A stretch of DNA of 40,698 bases from Microgenomates group bacterium RBG_16_45_19 (lineage in GTDB: Bacteria > Patescibacteriota > Microgenomatia > UBA1400 > RBG-16-45-19), in NCBI GenBank assembly GCA_001803415.1, contig MHDC01000028.1, forward strand, positions 37,582 to 78,279, given 5' to 3'. The notes under the pieces are model-generated. The model had not been told where the DNA came from and ran no database searches. It worked only from the letters and a program-made list of their open reading frames with translations. Positions within the stretch are counted from its first letter, which is position 1. Each line of letters opens with the position of its first letter. Shown one piece after another: positions 15,828 through 23,195 of this stretch. A program made the position numbers and the translations under genes.

Positions 15828-16373
15828 TTAGTGGTGTTTGGGTTGGAGCTGCGCAGAAAGGATTTTGCCAACCAAATTCGGAACCCGTTCGATGGTAGAC
15901 AAATCTTTGAGTTGGTCGATGGCTTTATTTAAGACTTGGTGGCCAAACTCCGGGTGAGTAATTTGACGCCCGACGAATTTTACATTAAGTTTAACTTTAT
16001 CACCACCCTCTAAAAATTCGGTAGCCCGTTTGATCCGATTTTGAAAATCACCCTCGGCAATAAAAGGGGTGAACATGATTTCTTTGATCTCTACCGAGCG
16101 GGAGCTTTTCCGGGAGGAGGACTCTTTTTGTTGCTGTTGGTATTTAAATTTAGCAAAATCGATGATTTTGGCGACGGGTGGCTGAGCTGACTGAGCCACT
16201 AAGACCAGGTCGGTATTTTCCTCTATGGCCAATTTTAAGGCCGCTTCCTTACTCATGACGCCCAGCTGATGACCTTGGTCATCAACGACCCTCATGGTCG
16301 GAACACTGATGCGGTGGTTGATTTGGTAATAGATTTTTTGAGTCGCTTTTTTTTTACGAACGCGATGGTGCAT
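15828..16373 (-). CDS. infC: Translation initiation factor IF-3
   Basis: IF-3 prevents premature subunit joining and checks start-codon pairing. The 181-residue protein has the N-terminal domain (YYQINHRISVPTMRVVDDQG, about 15-34), a lysine-rich linker (about 80-95) and the C-terminal domain with VEIKEIMFTPFIAEGD and RNA-facing KVKLNVKFVGRQITHPEFG. An ATG start is used rather than the AUU known in E. coli. Its -10-like box overlaps the end of thrS, so infC may have its own promoter within the operon. Confidence 0.96.
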   Translation of the reverse strand: MHHRVRKKKATQKIYYQINHRISVPTMRVVDDQGHQLGVMSKEAALKLAIEENTDLVLVAQSAQPPVAKIIDFAKFKYQQQQKESSSRKSSRSVEIKEIMFTPFIAEGDFQNRIKRATEFLEGGDKVKLNVKFVGRQITHPEFGHQVLNKAIDQLKDLSTIERVPNLVGKILSAQLQPKHH

Positions 16374-16383
16374 GGCAGGGGCT

Positions 16384-16389
16384 ATTATA
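16384..16389 (-). promoter_or_regulatory. Candidate -10 box of infC
   Basis: A perfect TATAAT on the minus strand overlaps the thrS stop codon and ends 10 nt before the infC ATG. No consensus -35 was seen at 16-18 bp. Confidence 0.4.
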
Positions 16390-18163
16390 TCGTGTCGAGA
16401 GCCAGGGAGCGAGAATCAATTAGGGTTTTAGTTTGAGTCACGAATTGGTCGAGGTTGATAACTCCCCTATCCCCCACCCCACGAACCCTTAGGGCCAGGG
16501 TATTAGCTTCAACTTCTTTATCGCCGACGATTAACAAGTAGGGAATTTTTTGGATTTCACCGTGGCGAATCCGTTTGGCTAGAGACTCGGCTTGGTCCCA
16601 AAGTTCAGCCCGGAGATCAGCAGCCTTTAATGTTTTAACGGCTGATTGGGCATAAGTTTGATGTTTCTCCCCGATCGGTAAAACGACCACCTGAACGGGT
16701 GAGAGCCATAAGGGAAAGGCTCCGGCGAAGTGTTCGATCAGCACCATGAGGAAGCGCTCGGGCGAGCCAATAATGGCGCGGTGGAGCATCACCGGACGCT
16801 GGTCTTGACCATCCGAGCCGGTGTATTTTAAGTTAAACCGCTCGGGCATAAAGTAGTCGATTTGGACGGTGGAGAGCTGCCAGTCGCGACCTAAGGCATC
16901 AGTGGCCATTAGGTCCATCTTGGGAGCATAAAAGGCGGCTTCACCGACGCCAACAAAATAGTCGATTTTATTCCGCTGCATAATTTTTTCGGCCCACTTT
17001 TCCACCAAATCCCATTGTTTGGGATCGCCGATATAGTTTTCGGGATGCTTGGGATCCCGAACAGATAAGCGGTAACGATAGGCGAAGCCGAAGGTTTGCA
17101 TAATTTGTTTAGTCATGGTGAGCATTTGGTCGATTTCGGCATCGACTTGATCTTCGCGACAAAAGATGTGACAGTCGTCTTGAGAGAAGGAGCGGACTCG
17201 GGCTAAACCAGATAGTTCACCGGGTTTTTCGTCGCGGTAAAGCATGGCAAAATCGGTCAACCGCAAGGGTAGATCCCGATAACTCCTGGGTCTTGAGGCA
17301 TAAATCTGGGTGTGCTGGGGACAATTCATGGGTTTGAGGTAAAATTCTTCATCAGAGTAATTGGAGTGAACCCGAAACATAACGTCTTTATATTTATCGT
17401 AGTGCCCGGAGACTTTAAATAATTCGGCTTTGGTTAATTGAGGAGTCCAAACTTGGTGAAAATCGAGTTTAGCTTGAACCGTTTCGACGTAATCATTAAC
17501 CAGGCGACGAATTAGGGCTCCCCGAGGGGTGTACAGAGGCAGGCCTCCACCGACTAAGTCGGAAAAAGTAAAGAGATCCAAAGTTTTACCCAGTTTGCGG
17601 TGGTCACGCTTTTTGGCTTCTTCGAGTTGATGTAGGTATTGGTCGAGTTCTGGTTGACTGGAGAAAGCGGTGCCGTAAAGGCGGGTGAGCATTTTATTCT
17701 TTTCATCGCCGTGCCAGTAAGCCCCGGCCACAGAAAGTAACTTAAAAGCTTTAACGGCGCCGGTGGAGGGGGCATGAGGACCGGAACAGAGGTCGACGAA
17801 TTCGTCTCCCAACCAATAGACTGAAACCGGTTCTCCCCGGGCTTCAATGTCTTTAAGCCACGCTTGTTTATAGGGATTAGTTTTAAAGAGAGCTTGGGCT
17901 TCGGTGACGGAGAGGATTTTCTGAGTTAGGGGTAAATCGGCTTGAATGATTTTTCTCATTTCAGTTTCGATTTGGGGAAATTCGGTCTCAGAGATGGTAA
18001 AACTATCAGGGTGGTCAAAGTCGAAGTAGAAACCGTCGTCAGTGGCTGGGCCCATGGCCATAATGACTTTTTCGGTGCCAAAGAGGCGGATCATAGCCAG
18101 AGTTAAAATATGCTCGGCAGTGTGGCGGATTGGTTCAAGTTCGGAATTAGAATTTGACGACAT
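16385..18163 (-). CDS. thrS: Threonyl-tRNA synthetase without TGS domain
   Basis: A class II synthetase that charges and edits tRNA-Thr. From ATG 18163 it has 592 residues. The editing/SAD domain begins almost at once: His14/His18 in HTAEH and Cys126/His130 in CSGPH form the usual metal-type site. The catalytic core follows with NCPQHTQIY (zinc-site Cys), motif 2 LYRDEKPGELSGLARVRSF and motif 3 RPVMLHRAIIGSPERF, then an anticodon-binding domain (about 490-592). The N-terminal TGS domain of standard ThrRS (about 60 residues) is missing; in-frame sequence upstream of the ATG does not encode one. It heads the thrS-infC-rpmI-rplT-pheS-pheT order. Confidence 0.96.
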   Translation of the reverse strand: MSSNSNSELEPIRHTAEHILTLAMIRLFGTEKVIMAMGPATDDGFYFDFDHPDSFTISETEFPQIETEMRKIIQADLPLTQKILSVTEAQALFKTNPYKQAWLKDIEARGEPVSVYWLGDEFVDLCSGPHAPSTGAVKAFKLLSVAGAYWHGDEKNKMLTRLYGTAFSSQPELDQYLHQLEEAKKRDHRKLGKTLDLFTFSDLVGGGLPLYTPRGALIRRLVNDYVETVQAKLDFHQVWTPQLTKAELFKVSGHYDKYKDVMFRVHSNYSDEEFYLKPMNCPQHTQIYASRPRSYRDLPLRLTDFAMLYRDEKPGELSGLARVRSFSQDDCHIFCREDQVDAEIDQMLTMTKQIMQTFGFAYRYRLSVRDPKHPENYIGDPKQWDLVEKWAEKIMQRNKIDYFVGVGEAAFYAPKMDLMATDALGRDWQLSTVQIDYFMPERFNLKYTGSDGQDQRPVMLHRAIIGSPERFLMVLIEHFAGAFPLWLSPVQVVVLPIGEKHQTYAQSAVKTLKAADLRAELWDQAESLAKRIRHGEIQKIPYLLIVGDKEVEANTLALRVRGVGDRGVINLDQFVTQTKTLIDSRSLALDTI

Positions 18164-18179
18164 AAATTGTCTGATTTCA

Positions 18180-18506
18180 TTATTGAATGGGTGAAGCAGT
18201 CGGGGCCTGAGGGGCAAAGAGTTGGTTGAGGGTTTGTTGCAGCGATTGCTGGTCCAGACTAACCGTCGGTTGAGACAGTTGAGTTATAGACTCGATGGTT
18301 TTTAGGTATTGTTGGTAAGGTTTCTCCAATTTAGGCCAGATAACCTGAGTGAAAACCTGGGCCAGAAGGAATAAAAATAGACACCAGATAACGACACTAC
18401 CCAAACTTCGGGCTAAACCGGTAATGAAGTTTTTATAAAAGATGGTGAATGCACCAACGTCGTACATCGACTTGGAGCCAGAGGCTTGTTCTTGAGGTTG
18501 GTCCAT
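18180..18506 (-). CDS. Small membrane protein of unknown function, upstream of thrS
   Basis: A 108-residue protein with one transmembrane helix (about 36-57, VVIWCLFLFLLAQVFTQVI) after the segment YKNFITGLARSLGS, then a Gln-rich, probably coiled C-terminal tail. The block F-x-x-G-x-A-R-x-L-G before a hydrophobic helix recalls small DUF5665-type proteins common in CPR genomes and Firmicutes; this is from memory. It lies between tRNA-Val and thrS, 16 nt before the latter. An internal ATG at 18467 is an alternative start. Confidence 0.7.
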   Translation of the reverse strand: MDQPQEQASGSKSMYDVGAFTIFYKNFITGLARSLGSVVIWCLFLFLLAQVFTQVIWPKLEKPYQQYLKTIESITQLSQPTVSLDQQSLQQTLNQLFAPQAPTASPIQ

Positions 18507-18563
18507 AAGCGGTCGCTTTGACGGCCAAACTACCGATTAATTTAGGATATACCCTCGATTGGG

Positions 18564-18637
18564 TGGGCGATAGAGGAGTCGAACCTCTGACCTCTTCGAT
18601 GTCAACGAAGCGCTCTAACCAACTGAGCTAACCGCCC
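18564..18637 (-). tRNA. tRNA-Val (anticodon GAC)
   Basis: Read on the minus strand: acceptor GGGCGGT pairs with ATCGCCC (one G-U), D-arm GCTCAGTTGGTTAGAGC, anticodon stem CTTCG/CGAAG with loop TTGACAT, and T-arm AGAGG-TTCGACT-CCTCT. The anticodon GAC reads Val GUC and GUU codons. The 3' end continues ACCC, so CCA is not encoded. Confidence 0.97.
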
Positions 18638-18648
18638 GAGGCAGGGGT

Positions 18649-18677
18649 ATTGTACACAGAATGAACACTTGGGGCAA
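18649..18677 (-). promoter_or_regulatory. Promoter of tRNA-Val
   Basis: TTGCCC (18672-18677) and TACAAT (18649-18654) with a 17-bp spacer; the predicted start is about 5 nt before the tRNA 5' end at 18637. Confidence 0.6.
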
Positions 18678-18680
18678 ATG

Positions 18681-19301
18681 TTAGCCAGCGGAGATAGCCA
18701 CTTGGCGTTCTTGGGATAGGAGGAATTTGGTGCCACTCTTTTGGACGCCGCCCCAGAAGAATTGTTTAGCCCGCCGTCGGGCATAGGAAGCTTCTAACCA
18801 GGAGTTGGCGTCATTAACTTGCTGGCGTAAGAGCAGGATAAAACGGCGCAGTTTTTCGAAAAAAGCCACATGGTATTGACCCGGGTGGGCGATCTCGGTG
18901 TCAATGGCTTTTTGGGCTGAGAGCGAAAGATGGGTGAGATCCTTAGCCAAGGCTTTAAGTTGGTCTTGGAGGGCTTTGATCTGGGCTTTGACTTCTTCTT
19001 CACGGCGATCGTAAATCGGAGTGGTTTGGACTTCTTTAAGTCGAGCTTGGCGCTCCATGGCTTGGCGCCAGAGTCTTTCTTGGCTTAAAGCGCTTTCGGC
19101 TTGGGTTTGATCTGGATAAAAGCCGTCGGCAGATCGGGGTGAACCACCAAAAATAGAGTTGAGGGCATCCCGACCAACGCCACCAATGACATCGTGGCCA
19201 AGGGACGAAACAGTTTGACCACCGATACTTTTTAAAGCCTCGACAAAGTTTTGGGGTTGAGGCCGAGTGGTCTTTTTGAGTTTGGGCGCAAACGGATCCA
19301 T
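18681..19301 (-). CDS. Conserved-looking coiled-coil protein of unknown function
   Basis: A 206-residue, mainly helical soluble protein. An N-terminal Gly/Ser-containing region (FVEALKSIGGQTVSSLGHDV, then RDALNSIFGG) precedes a charged coiled coil (about 78-130) and an Arg/Lys-rich helical C-terminus ending KSGTKFLLSQERQVAISAG. The C-terminal pattern FWGxVxKSGTKxxLSQER recalls DUF5660, a family I remember from Microgenomates genomes, but I could not check. It has a well-formed promoter of its own and no obvious operon partners. No enzymatic motif is visible. Confidence 0.75.
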   Translation of the reverse strand: MDPFAPKLKKTTRPQPQNFVEALKSIGGQTVSSLGHDVIGGVGRDALNSIFGGSPRSADGFYPDQTQAESALSQERLWRQAMERQARLKEVQTTPIYDRREEEVKAQIKALQDQLKALAKDLTHLSLSAQKAIDTEIAHPGQYHVAFFEKLRRFILLLRQQVNDANSWLEASYARRRAKQFFWGGVQKSGTKFLLSQERQVAISAG

Positions 19302-19312
19302 AATTTTGGCGC

Positions 19313-19341
19313 ATTATAGCGTATTAATGGTTGGGTTTCAA
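19313..19341 (-). promoter_or_regulatory. Promoter of the 18681-19301 gene
   Basis: TTGAAA (19336-19341), 17-bp spacer, perfect TATAAT (19313-19318). The -10 ends 11 nt before the ATG at 19301, giving a predicted leader of only about 4 nt. Confidence 0.7.
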
Positions 19342-19369
19342 ATAAATGCCTAACATAAATTGGCCGGCT

Positions 19370-20200
19370 TTAGCTGCCTAAGTTCATTAAATAGTCGGTC
19401 ACCCGGCGTTTGGTGATAGCGGCGGCAATTTGGGCTTGTTTTTGGGTGTCTTTTTGGACCGAGGCTTTAACCTGAGGATTGTCAATCTTGGTAATAAATT
19501 GGTTAACCTCGGTTGGAGACGCGGTTAATTTTTCGGCTTGGGCGATAGCATCGAAGATAAATTCGATTTTGAGGGAGCTTTCAGCCTCTTTGGCATATTC
19601 GGCTTTTAAGCTATCAGGAGTTTGGTTGAGGGAGGCCGCATACGAATCAAAATTAAGACCCAATTTGTCGATTTGATAAAGCAAATTAGACAAACGTTGC
19701 TCGACCGCATCATCAATTAACGGTGGCGGGATTTTGACTTGAGCGGTACTGAGTAAAACTTCAATGATGGTGTTAAGTTTATCACTGTCGCTAGGGGCCT
19801 TTTTAGTTTTGGGATCGCCTTGATTTGGAGTCCAAATTTTGTTTTTGGCTAAAGCCCCTTTAACCGCTGACTGGTAAGCGCCGAGTTCAACCTGGGGTTT
19901 CTCATAAATTTCCACTTCAAGTTCCCAGTCGCCCTTGGCTTGAGCGGTTTTAACGGTGACTTTGGGGCTAGTCACCGGCTTGAGCTGGTGTTTTTTTAGG
20001 TAGGCCAGATAGGCCAGTGGGATCACTTGGCGGAGCACTGGTTGGTAAAGTTGAGAACGGTCCAGACTAGCTTCAACCACCTTAAGGGGGGCTTTGCCCT
20101 GACGGAAGCCCTTAATAGTGGTAGTGGCAGCGGCTTGCTGAAGGACTTGACGGTAGGCAAGGGCGACGGTTTTTTCGGGGATAATTAGGTTGAATTTCAT
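19370..20200 (-). CDS. tig: Short trigger factor-type chaperone (no PPIase domain)
   Basis: Trigger factor meets nascent chains at the ribosome exit. ATG 20200 gives 276 residues against about 430 in the full family. The ribosome-binding signature is present as GFRQGKAP (about residues 36-43). The FKBP-like PPIase domain is absent: the N-terminal domain (to about 115) leads through a short Lys/Pro-rich linker (about 122-140) to the helical C-terminal arms (about 142-276). A longer frame to 20293 runs into the tRNA-Leu gene and is artefactual. It is 12 nt downstream of tRNA-Leu, so the two are probably transcribed together. Confidence 0.85.
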   Translation of the reverse strand: MKFNLIIPEKTVALAYRQVLQQAAATTTIKGFRQGKAPLKVVEASLDRSQLYQPVLRQVIPLAYLAYLKKHQLKPVTSPKVTVKTAQAKGDWELEVEIYEKPQVELGAYQSAVKGALAKNKIWTPNQGDPKTKKAPSDSDKLNTIIEVLLSTAQVKIPPPLIDDAVEQRLSNLLYQIDKLGLNFDSYAASLNQTPDSLKAEYAKEAESSLKIEFIFDAIAQAEKLTASPTEVNQFITKIDNPQVKASVQKDTQKQAQIAAAITKRRVTDYLMNLGS

Positions 20201-20212
20201 ATAAATTTTTAA

Positions 20213-20299
20213 TGGTGCTGAAGGTGGGAGTTGAACCCACACCCCGGTAATGGGACACGGTCCTAAACCGTGCGCGTCTGCCGATTCCGCCACTTCAGC
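20213..20299 (-). tRNA. tRNA-Leu (anticodon TAG), CCA encoded
   Basis: Minus strand: acceptor GCTGAAG/CTTCAGC, class II long variable arm (about TGTCCCATTACCGGGGTG region), anticodon stem CACGG/CCGTG with loop TTTAGGA giving UAG, T-arm GTGGG-TTCAACT-CCCAC. The 3' end is followed by CCA in the genome (20215-20213), unlike the other three tRNAs here. Confidence 0.97.
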
Positions 20300-20311
20300 G
20301 GGAACAGGGTT

Positions 20312-20320
20312 ATTTTAGCA
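20312..20320 (-). promoter_or_regulatory. Extended -10 element of tRNA-Leu (and tig)
   Basis: TGCTAAAAT on the minus strand is an extended -10 (TGnTAAAAT) ending 12 nt before the tRNA-Leu 5' end. No good -35 is present, as often with extended -10 promoters. Confidence 0.5.
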
Positions 20321-20368
20321 TCTAAACCAACCAGACTAACTGGTAATTAAGTGGGAGGATTAATGGCT

Positions 20369-20386
20369 TATATTTATATAAATATA
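20369..20386. repeat. 18-bp AT-only perfect palindrome
   Basis: TATATTTATATAAATATA is its own reverse complement. It lies in the 215-bp gene-free stretch 20300-20514, which is clearly more AT-rich than its surroundings. It may simply be a melting-prone or DNA-bending segment. Confidence 0.6.
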
Positions 20387-20425
20387 TTTAGTTATAGACT
20401 AGTGACGGAATTAATTGTCGATGTC

Positions 20426-20453
20426 TTGACTGACTTATAATTTATGTTATAAT
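20426..20453 (+). promoter_or_regulatory. Strong orphan promoter
   Basis: TTGACT (20426-20431), 16-bp spacer, perfect TATAAT (20448-20453) with an extended -10 TG at 20445-20446. It is one of the best sigma-70-type promoters in the window, yet no recognised gene follows on the plus strand. Predicted start is near 20460. Confidence 0.65.
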
Positions 20454-20461
20454 TAGCCCAG

Positions 20462-20503
20462 ATCCAATGGTTTCCCTCACCGGGGTGACTGTTGGATTCT
20501 TTA
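20462..20503 (+). ncRNA. Hairpin unit downstream of the orphan promoter (small RNA or terminator) with a 13-codon ORF
   Basis: Arms 20462-20472 and 20487-20497 pair over 11 bp including three G-U pairs; after one mismatch CCC/GGG closes a 6-nt loop. TCTTTATTT follows, so the element can end a transcript of about 45 nt. Within it, ATG at 20467 opens a 13-codon frame (MVSLTGVTVGFFI) ending at 20508. It could be a tiny regulatory RNA, a micropeptide gene or just a terminator that stops antisense transcription into the gene at 20515-21120. Confidence 0.4.
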
Positions 20504-20514
20504 TTTAGGAAGAG

Positions 20515-21120
20515 CTACCAATCGGCGGTTTCCAGTTTGTCCATGAAGGTATTGACAGCAAATTCCCAAGAACCGTTACTCCGGGGGGTGTATTTATCTT
20601 GGATTAATTCCGGGGTAATCAGACCCTCATCCAGATAATGCCGTCGTAGGACCTTAGCGGCTTGTTCAAAGTTAGCTTCAAAAGAGGGAAATTCCCAGGT
20701 TCCCTGAGCGTGAATCCCCAGACCGAGACAGTTATAGGAACCGGCGGGAATTTTTTTACAGAGATTGCTTTCCTGCATGGCGATTGCGGGCAGGAGACGA
20801 TAATCCATGCGGTATTGATCGGCCAGTTTGGTTAAATACTCGCCCCAGTAGTCGTAGGGAGTCAGGGGTGATTGGTGCTTGGCTAAAAACTCAGCGATCA
20901 GGACGGGGCGGGCGTCTTCGGCCAAAATCCGACTGGTCATGCCTTTGATTGCCGGCGGCGCCAACAAAACTAAAGCCGGTACCGAGGGATTGAGGGTTGG
21001 ATTCAAGCCGTAAGACAAAACTTGAGTCCGGTGAAGGAAAGTCAGAGTGGTAAAGCAAATAATGATGGTGAGACTACAACCAAGCAGCCAACCGCCGGTG
21101 ATAACCAGTTTGTGGAACAT
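20515..21120 (-). CDS. Membrane-anchored lysozyme/transglycosylase-fold protein
   Basis: A 201-residue protein with an N-terminal signal anchor (about 7-29) and an extracytoplasmic domain whose core reads YRLLPAIAMQESNLCKKIP, with the Glu in MQES at the position of the catalytic glutamate of SLT/lysozyme-fold enzymes, followed by NCLGLGIHAQGTWEFPSF. Two cysteines flank the site (in SNLCKK and YNCLG) and might form a disulfide. The likely role is cutting or remodelling peptidoglycan outside the cell. A glucosaminidase-type activity cannot be excluded. Confidence 0.7.
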   Translation of the reverse strand: MFHKLVITGGWLLGCSLTIIICFTTLTFLHRTQVLSYGLNPTLNPSVPALVLLAPPAIKGMTSRILAEDARPVLIAEFLAKHQSPLTPYDYWGEYLTKLADQYRMDYRLLPAIAMQESNLCKKIPAGSYNCLGLGIHAQGTWEFPSFEANFEQAAKVLRRHYLDEGLITPELIQDKYTPRSNGSWEFAVNTFMDKLETADW

Positions 21121-21185
21121 AGCTTCAAACTAGCATAATCGCCACCGGGGAGCAACTAAAAAGTGTAAAATGGTAGGGTTAAACA

Positions 21186-21257
21186 GCACCCATAGTTCAA
21201 CGGATAGAATATCGGTCTTCGGAACCGAGGATGGGGGTTCGATTCCCTCTGGGTGCA
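21186..21257 (+). tRNA. tRNA-Arg (anticodon TCG)
   Basis: Acceptor GCACCCA pairs with TGGGTGC, D-arm GTTCAACGGATAGAAT, anticodon stem TCGGT/ACCGA with loop CTTCGGA giving UCG, T-arm GGGGG-TTCGATT-CCCTC (one G-U). Discriminator A; CCC follows, so CCA is not encoded. TAAAAT at 21166-21171 is a possible -10 box. Confidence 0.96.
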
Positions 21258-21352
21258 CCCAGGGCAAGCCACTGATGAATAAAATTGGGTGGCTGAAGAA
21301 GTGACAAGTGGTTTGTAAATTTAATCAAATGAATTACCTTATCAAATGTGTA

Positions 21353-21381
21353 TTGCGCGACAATAAGTGGTTCAGTATAGT
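21353..21381 (+). promoter_or_regulatory. Candidate promoter of the cytidylate-kinase-like gene
   Basis: TTGCGC (21353-21358), 17-bp spacer, TATAGT (21376-21381). The -10 ends 9 nt before the ATG at 21391; the intervening GAGGAACAG contains AGGA in usable Shine-Dalgarno position, but little of it would be left upstream of the predicted start. Confidence 0.5.
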
Positions 21382-21390
21382 GAGGAACAG

Positions 21391-22080
21391 ATGCCGTGGT
21401 ACAACAAGATAGCCGATCGGATGTTTGAACAGCAGCATATCGTTGATCATGCCGCTGAGATAAACGCTTTGGAAGGTCTGACATTTAAGCCATTTATCAC
21501 TGTGTCGCGTGATCCGGGGAGCGGCGGTAAACCGATTGCCGAACTAGTGGCCAAAAAGTTAAATTTCAGGTTTTATGATAAGGATTTGATTGATGATATT
21601 GCGAAATCGGCTGAAGCCCGGACTGAAATCATGAAGAGTATTGATGAGAAAGAGAGAACTCTGACCGAGGATTTTGTGCATAATTTACTTAATCCGGAAT
21701 ATATTACCGAGCGGCATTACATTAAACACCTATGTAAAGTAATTTTAACGGTCGCCCGTCAAGGCCAGGTGGTGATTTTGGGCCGCGGCAGTAATTTCAT
21801 TACCCCGAATGCTTTTGGACTACATGTCAGAATTACCGCACCATATCGGGTCTGTGTGGCCAGAGCGGTGGAATTTGAGCGCATCCCCAACCAGCGAGCC
21901 CGAGAGGTGATTCGCAAGACCATGGCGGAACGTAGCGGCTTTGTCAAACAATATTTCGGCAAAGATATCAATGTACCGAAGTACTATGATCTAACTTTGA
22001 ATACGACCTATTTGAATCTGAACGAGGCGGCGGCCATCATCATTAAGGCTTTTGAACAGAAATTTCCCAAGGGGAAGTAA
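21391..22080 (+). CDS. Cytidylate kinase-like family protein
   Basis: A 229-residue P-loop protein. The nucleotide-binding loop is SRDPGSGGKPIAELVAKKL (about 39-57), followed by FYDKDLIDDIA, which matches the cytidylate-kinase-like family (AAK/Cmk-like), and GQVVILGRGSNFI (about 122-134) is the second conserved block. The basic region RVCVARAVEFERIP-(N)-QRAREVI resembles the lid. These proteins are predicted to phosphorylate a nucleotide or similar small substrate, but their real substrate is mostly unknown. ATG 21391 is preferred over an in-frame GTG at 21367. Confidence 0.85.
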   Translation: MPWYNKIADRMFEQQHIVDHAAEINALEGLTFKPFITVSRDPGSGGKPIAELVAKKLNFRFYDKDLIDDIAKSAEARTEIMKSIDEKERTLTEDFVHNLLNPEYITERHYIKHLCKVILTVARQGQVVILGRGSNFITPNAFGLHVRITAPYRVCVARAVEFERIPNQRAREVIRKTMAERSGFVKQYFGKDINVPKYYDLTLNTTYLNLNEAAAIIIKAFEQKFPKGK

Positions 22081-22094
22081 ACCAGACTTTGGGT

Positions 22095-22100
22095 TAAAAT
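22095..22100 (+). promoter_or_regulatory. Candidate -10 box of the glycan region
   Basis: TAAAAT ends 6 nt before the ATG at 22107; no clear -35. The TGGGGT between box and ATG is not a convincing Shine-Dalgarno. Confidence 0.35.
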
Positions 22101-22106
22101 TGGGGT

Positions 22107-23195
22107 ATGAAAACTGCGGTGGTGGATAATTTACCCGACGGCGGGGCTAAAAGGGTGGTGTTTGAGCAGATCAAAGGCTTGGCTCGAGTGCAGCCAGTGG
22201 TTTACTTTACCAATGAGTTAGAGTCGATATTCCCGTTTGAGCAGTATACAGATGTACGGCGTTATCCCTTTGAGCGGCCGGGCGGTTCGGGTTGGCAGCG
22301 TCCCCTTGCGGACGGTTGGCAGTGGGGGCGGGTTTACCGAAGTTACCAAAGGATAACCCAAGCAATTAGACGCGAGAGATTTGATTGGATCATGGTCCAC
22401 CCTTGCCGATTAACTCAAGCACCGTTATTGATGACCATGCTCCCACAGCGAACGCTTTACTATGCTGAAGAGTGGTTTAGGTTGATTTACGAACCACAAT
22501 TTAAGCCACCCACAACTCTCCCTTGGATGAAAAGAAGTTATGAACGCTGGCGGCGAGCCTGGTTGGCGAGAGCCGATAAAAGCTTGGTGGCTCAGGCAGG
22601 ACAAATCATGGTGAATTCTAAGTATACGCAGCGACATTTTTCCCAGGTATATGGACTAACCACCGAGGTCAATTATCCGGGAGTGGATACCACCGTTTAT
22701 AAACCCCGACCCGGTTTGAAACGAGATTATTTTCTGTTTGTGGGTGAACCGGATGTAGCTCATGGTTACGATTTGGTGAAAGGGCTGATGGCAAAATTTA
22801 ATGGCCGAGTCAAGTTTAAAATCATTGCCTTGAAAGCTGGCCGATTAGGCTTAACCGACCAAGCCATAAAGACTCAATATCAGGGGGCAATCGCCACTTT
22901 ATGCTTGGATAAGCAGGAGCCTTTCGGTCTAATTCCCTTAGAATCAATGGCTTGCGGAACACCGGTAATCGCGGTCAAGGAGGGTGGTTATCGGGAGACA
23001 ATCAGGGACGGGCAAACCGGTTGGTTAAGGGAGCGCCGAGTAGCAGCGATTTATCCGGTGATGCTTAAGTTCCTCAAGCAACCGGGGTTAGTATCCCAAT
23101 TCGGTCAGGCCGGCCGGGATTGGGTTGAACAAGAGTTCACTTGGAAAAGACATTTAGATCAACTAGCGGATGCTTTAACCAGGATGGGAACATGA
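22107..23195 (+). CDS. Glycosyltransferase family 4
   Basis: A 362-residue soluble GT-B enzyme that should transfer a sugar from a nucleotide-sugar donor to a lipid-linked or saccharide acceptor at the inner membrane face. The N-terminal half opens MKTAVVDNLPDGGAKRVVFE, with the Gly-rich acceptor loop GGAKR. The C-terminal donor domain holds FLFVGEPD and KQEPFGLIPLESMACGTPVI (about 270-289), the E-x7-E signature of retaining GT4 enzymes. The stop overlaps the next ATG (ATGA), starting a three-gene run of overlapping genes. Confidence 0.9.
   Translation: MKTAVVDNLPDGGAKRVVFEQIKGLARVQPVVYFTNELESIFPFEQYTDVRRYPFERPGGSGWQRPLADGWQWGRVYRSYQRITQAIRRERFDWIMVHPCRLTQAPLLMTMLPQRTLYYAEEWFRLIYEPQFKPPTTLPWMKRSYERWRRAWLARADKSLVAQAGQIMVNSKYTQRHFSQVYGLTTEVNYPGVDTTVYKPRPGLKRDYFLFVGEPDVAHGYDLVKGLMAKFNGRVKFKIIALKAGRLGLTDQAIKTQYQGAIATLCLDKQEPFGLIPLESMACGTPVIAVKEGGYRETIRDGQTGWLRERRVAAIYPVMLKFLKQPGLVSQFGQAGRDWVEQEFTWKRHLDQLADALTRMGT

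Noticed and set aside
20201-20293. Upstream extension of the trigger factor frame
   Set aside because: It is a translation of the tRNA-Leu gene.
21258-21352. Terminator after tRNA-Arg
   Set aside because: AGCCAC/GTGGCT can pair, but the loop is long and no T-run follows.
23141-23191. Longer start for the GT2/GT-C fusion protein
   Set aside because: It lies inside the preceding GT4 gene; ATG 23192 gives the conserved VSVIVVAYR opening and an ATGA overlap like its neighbours.
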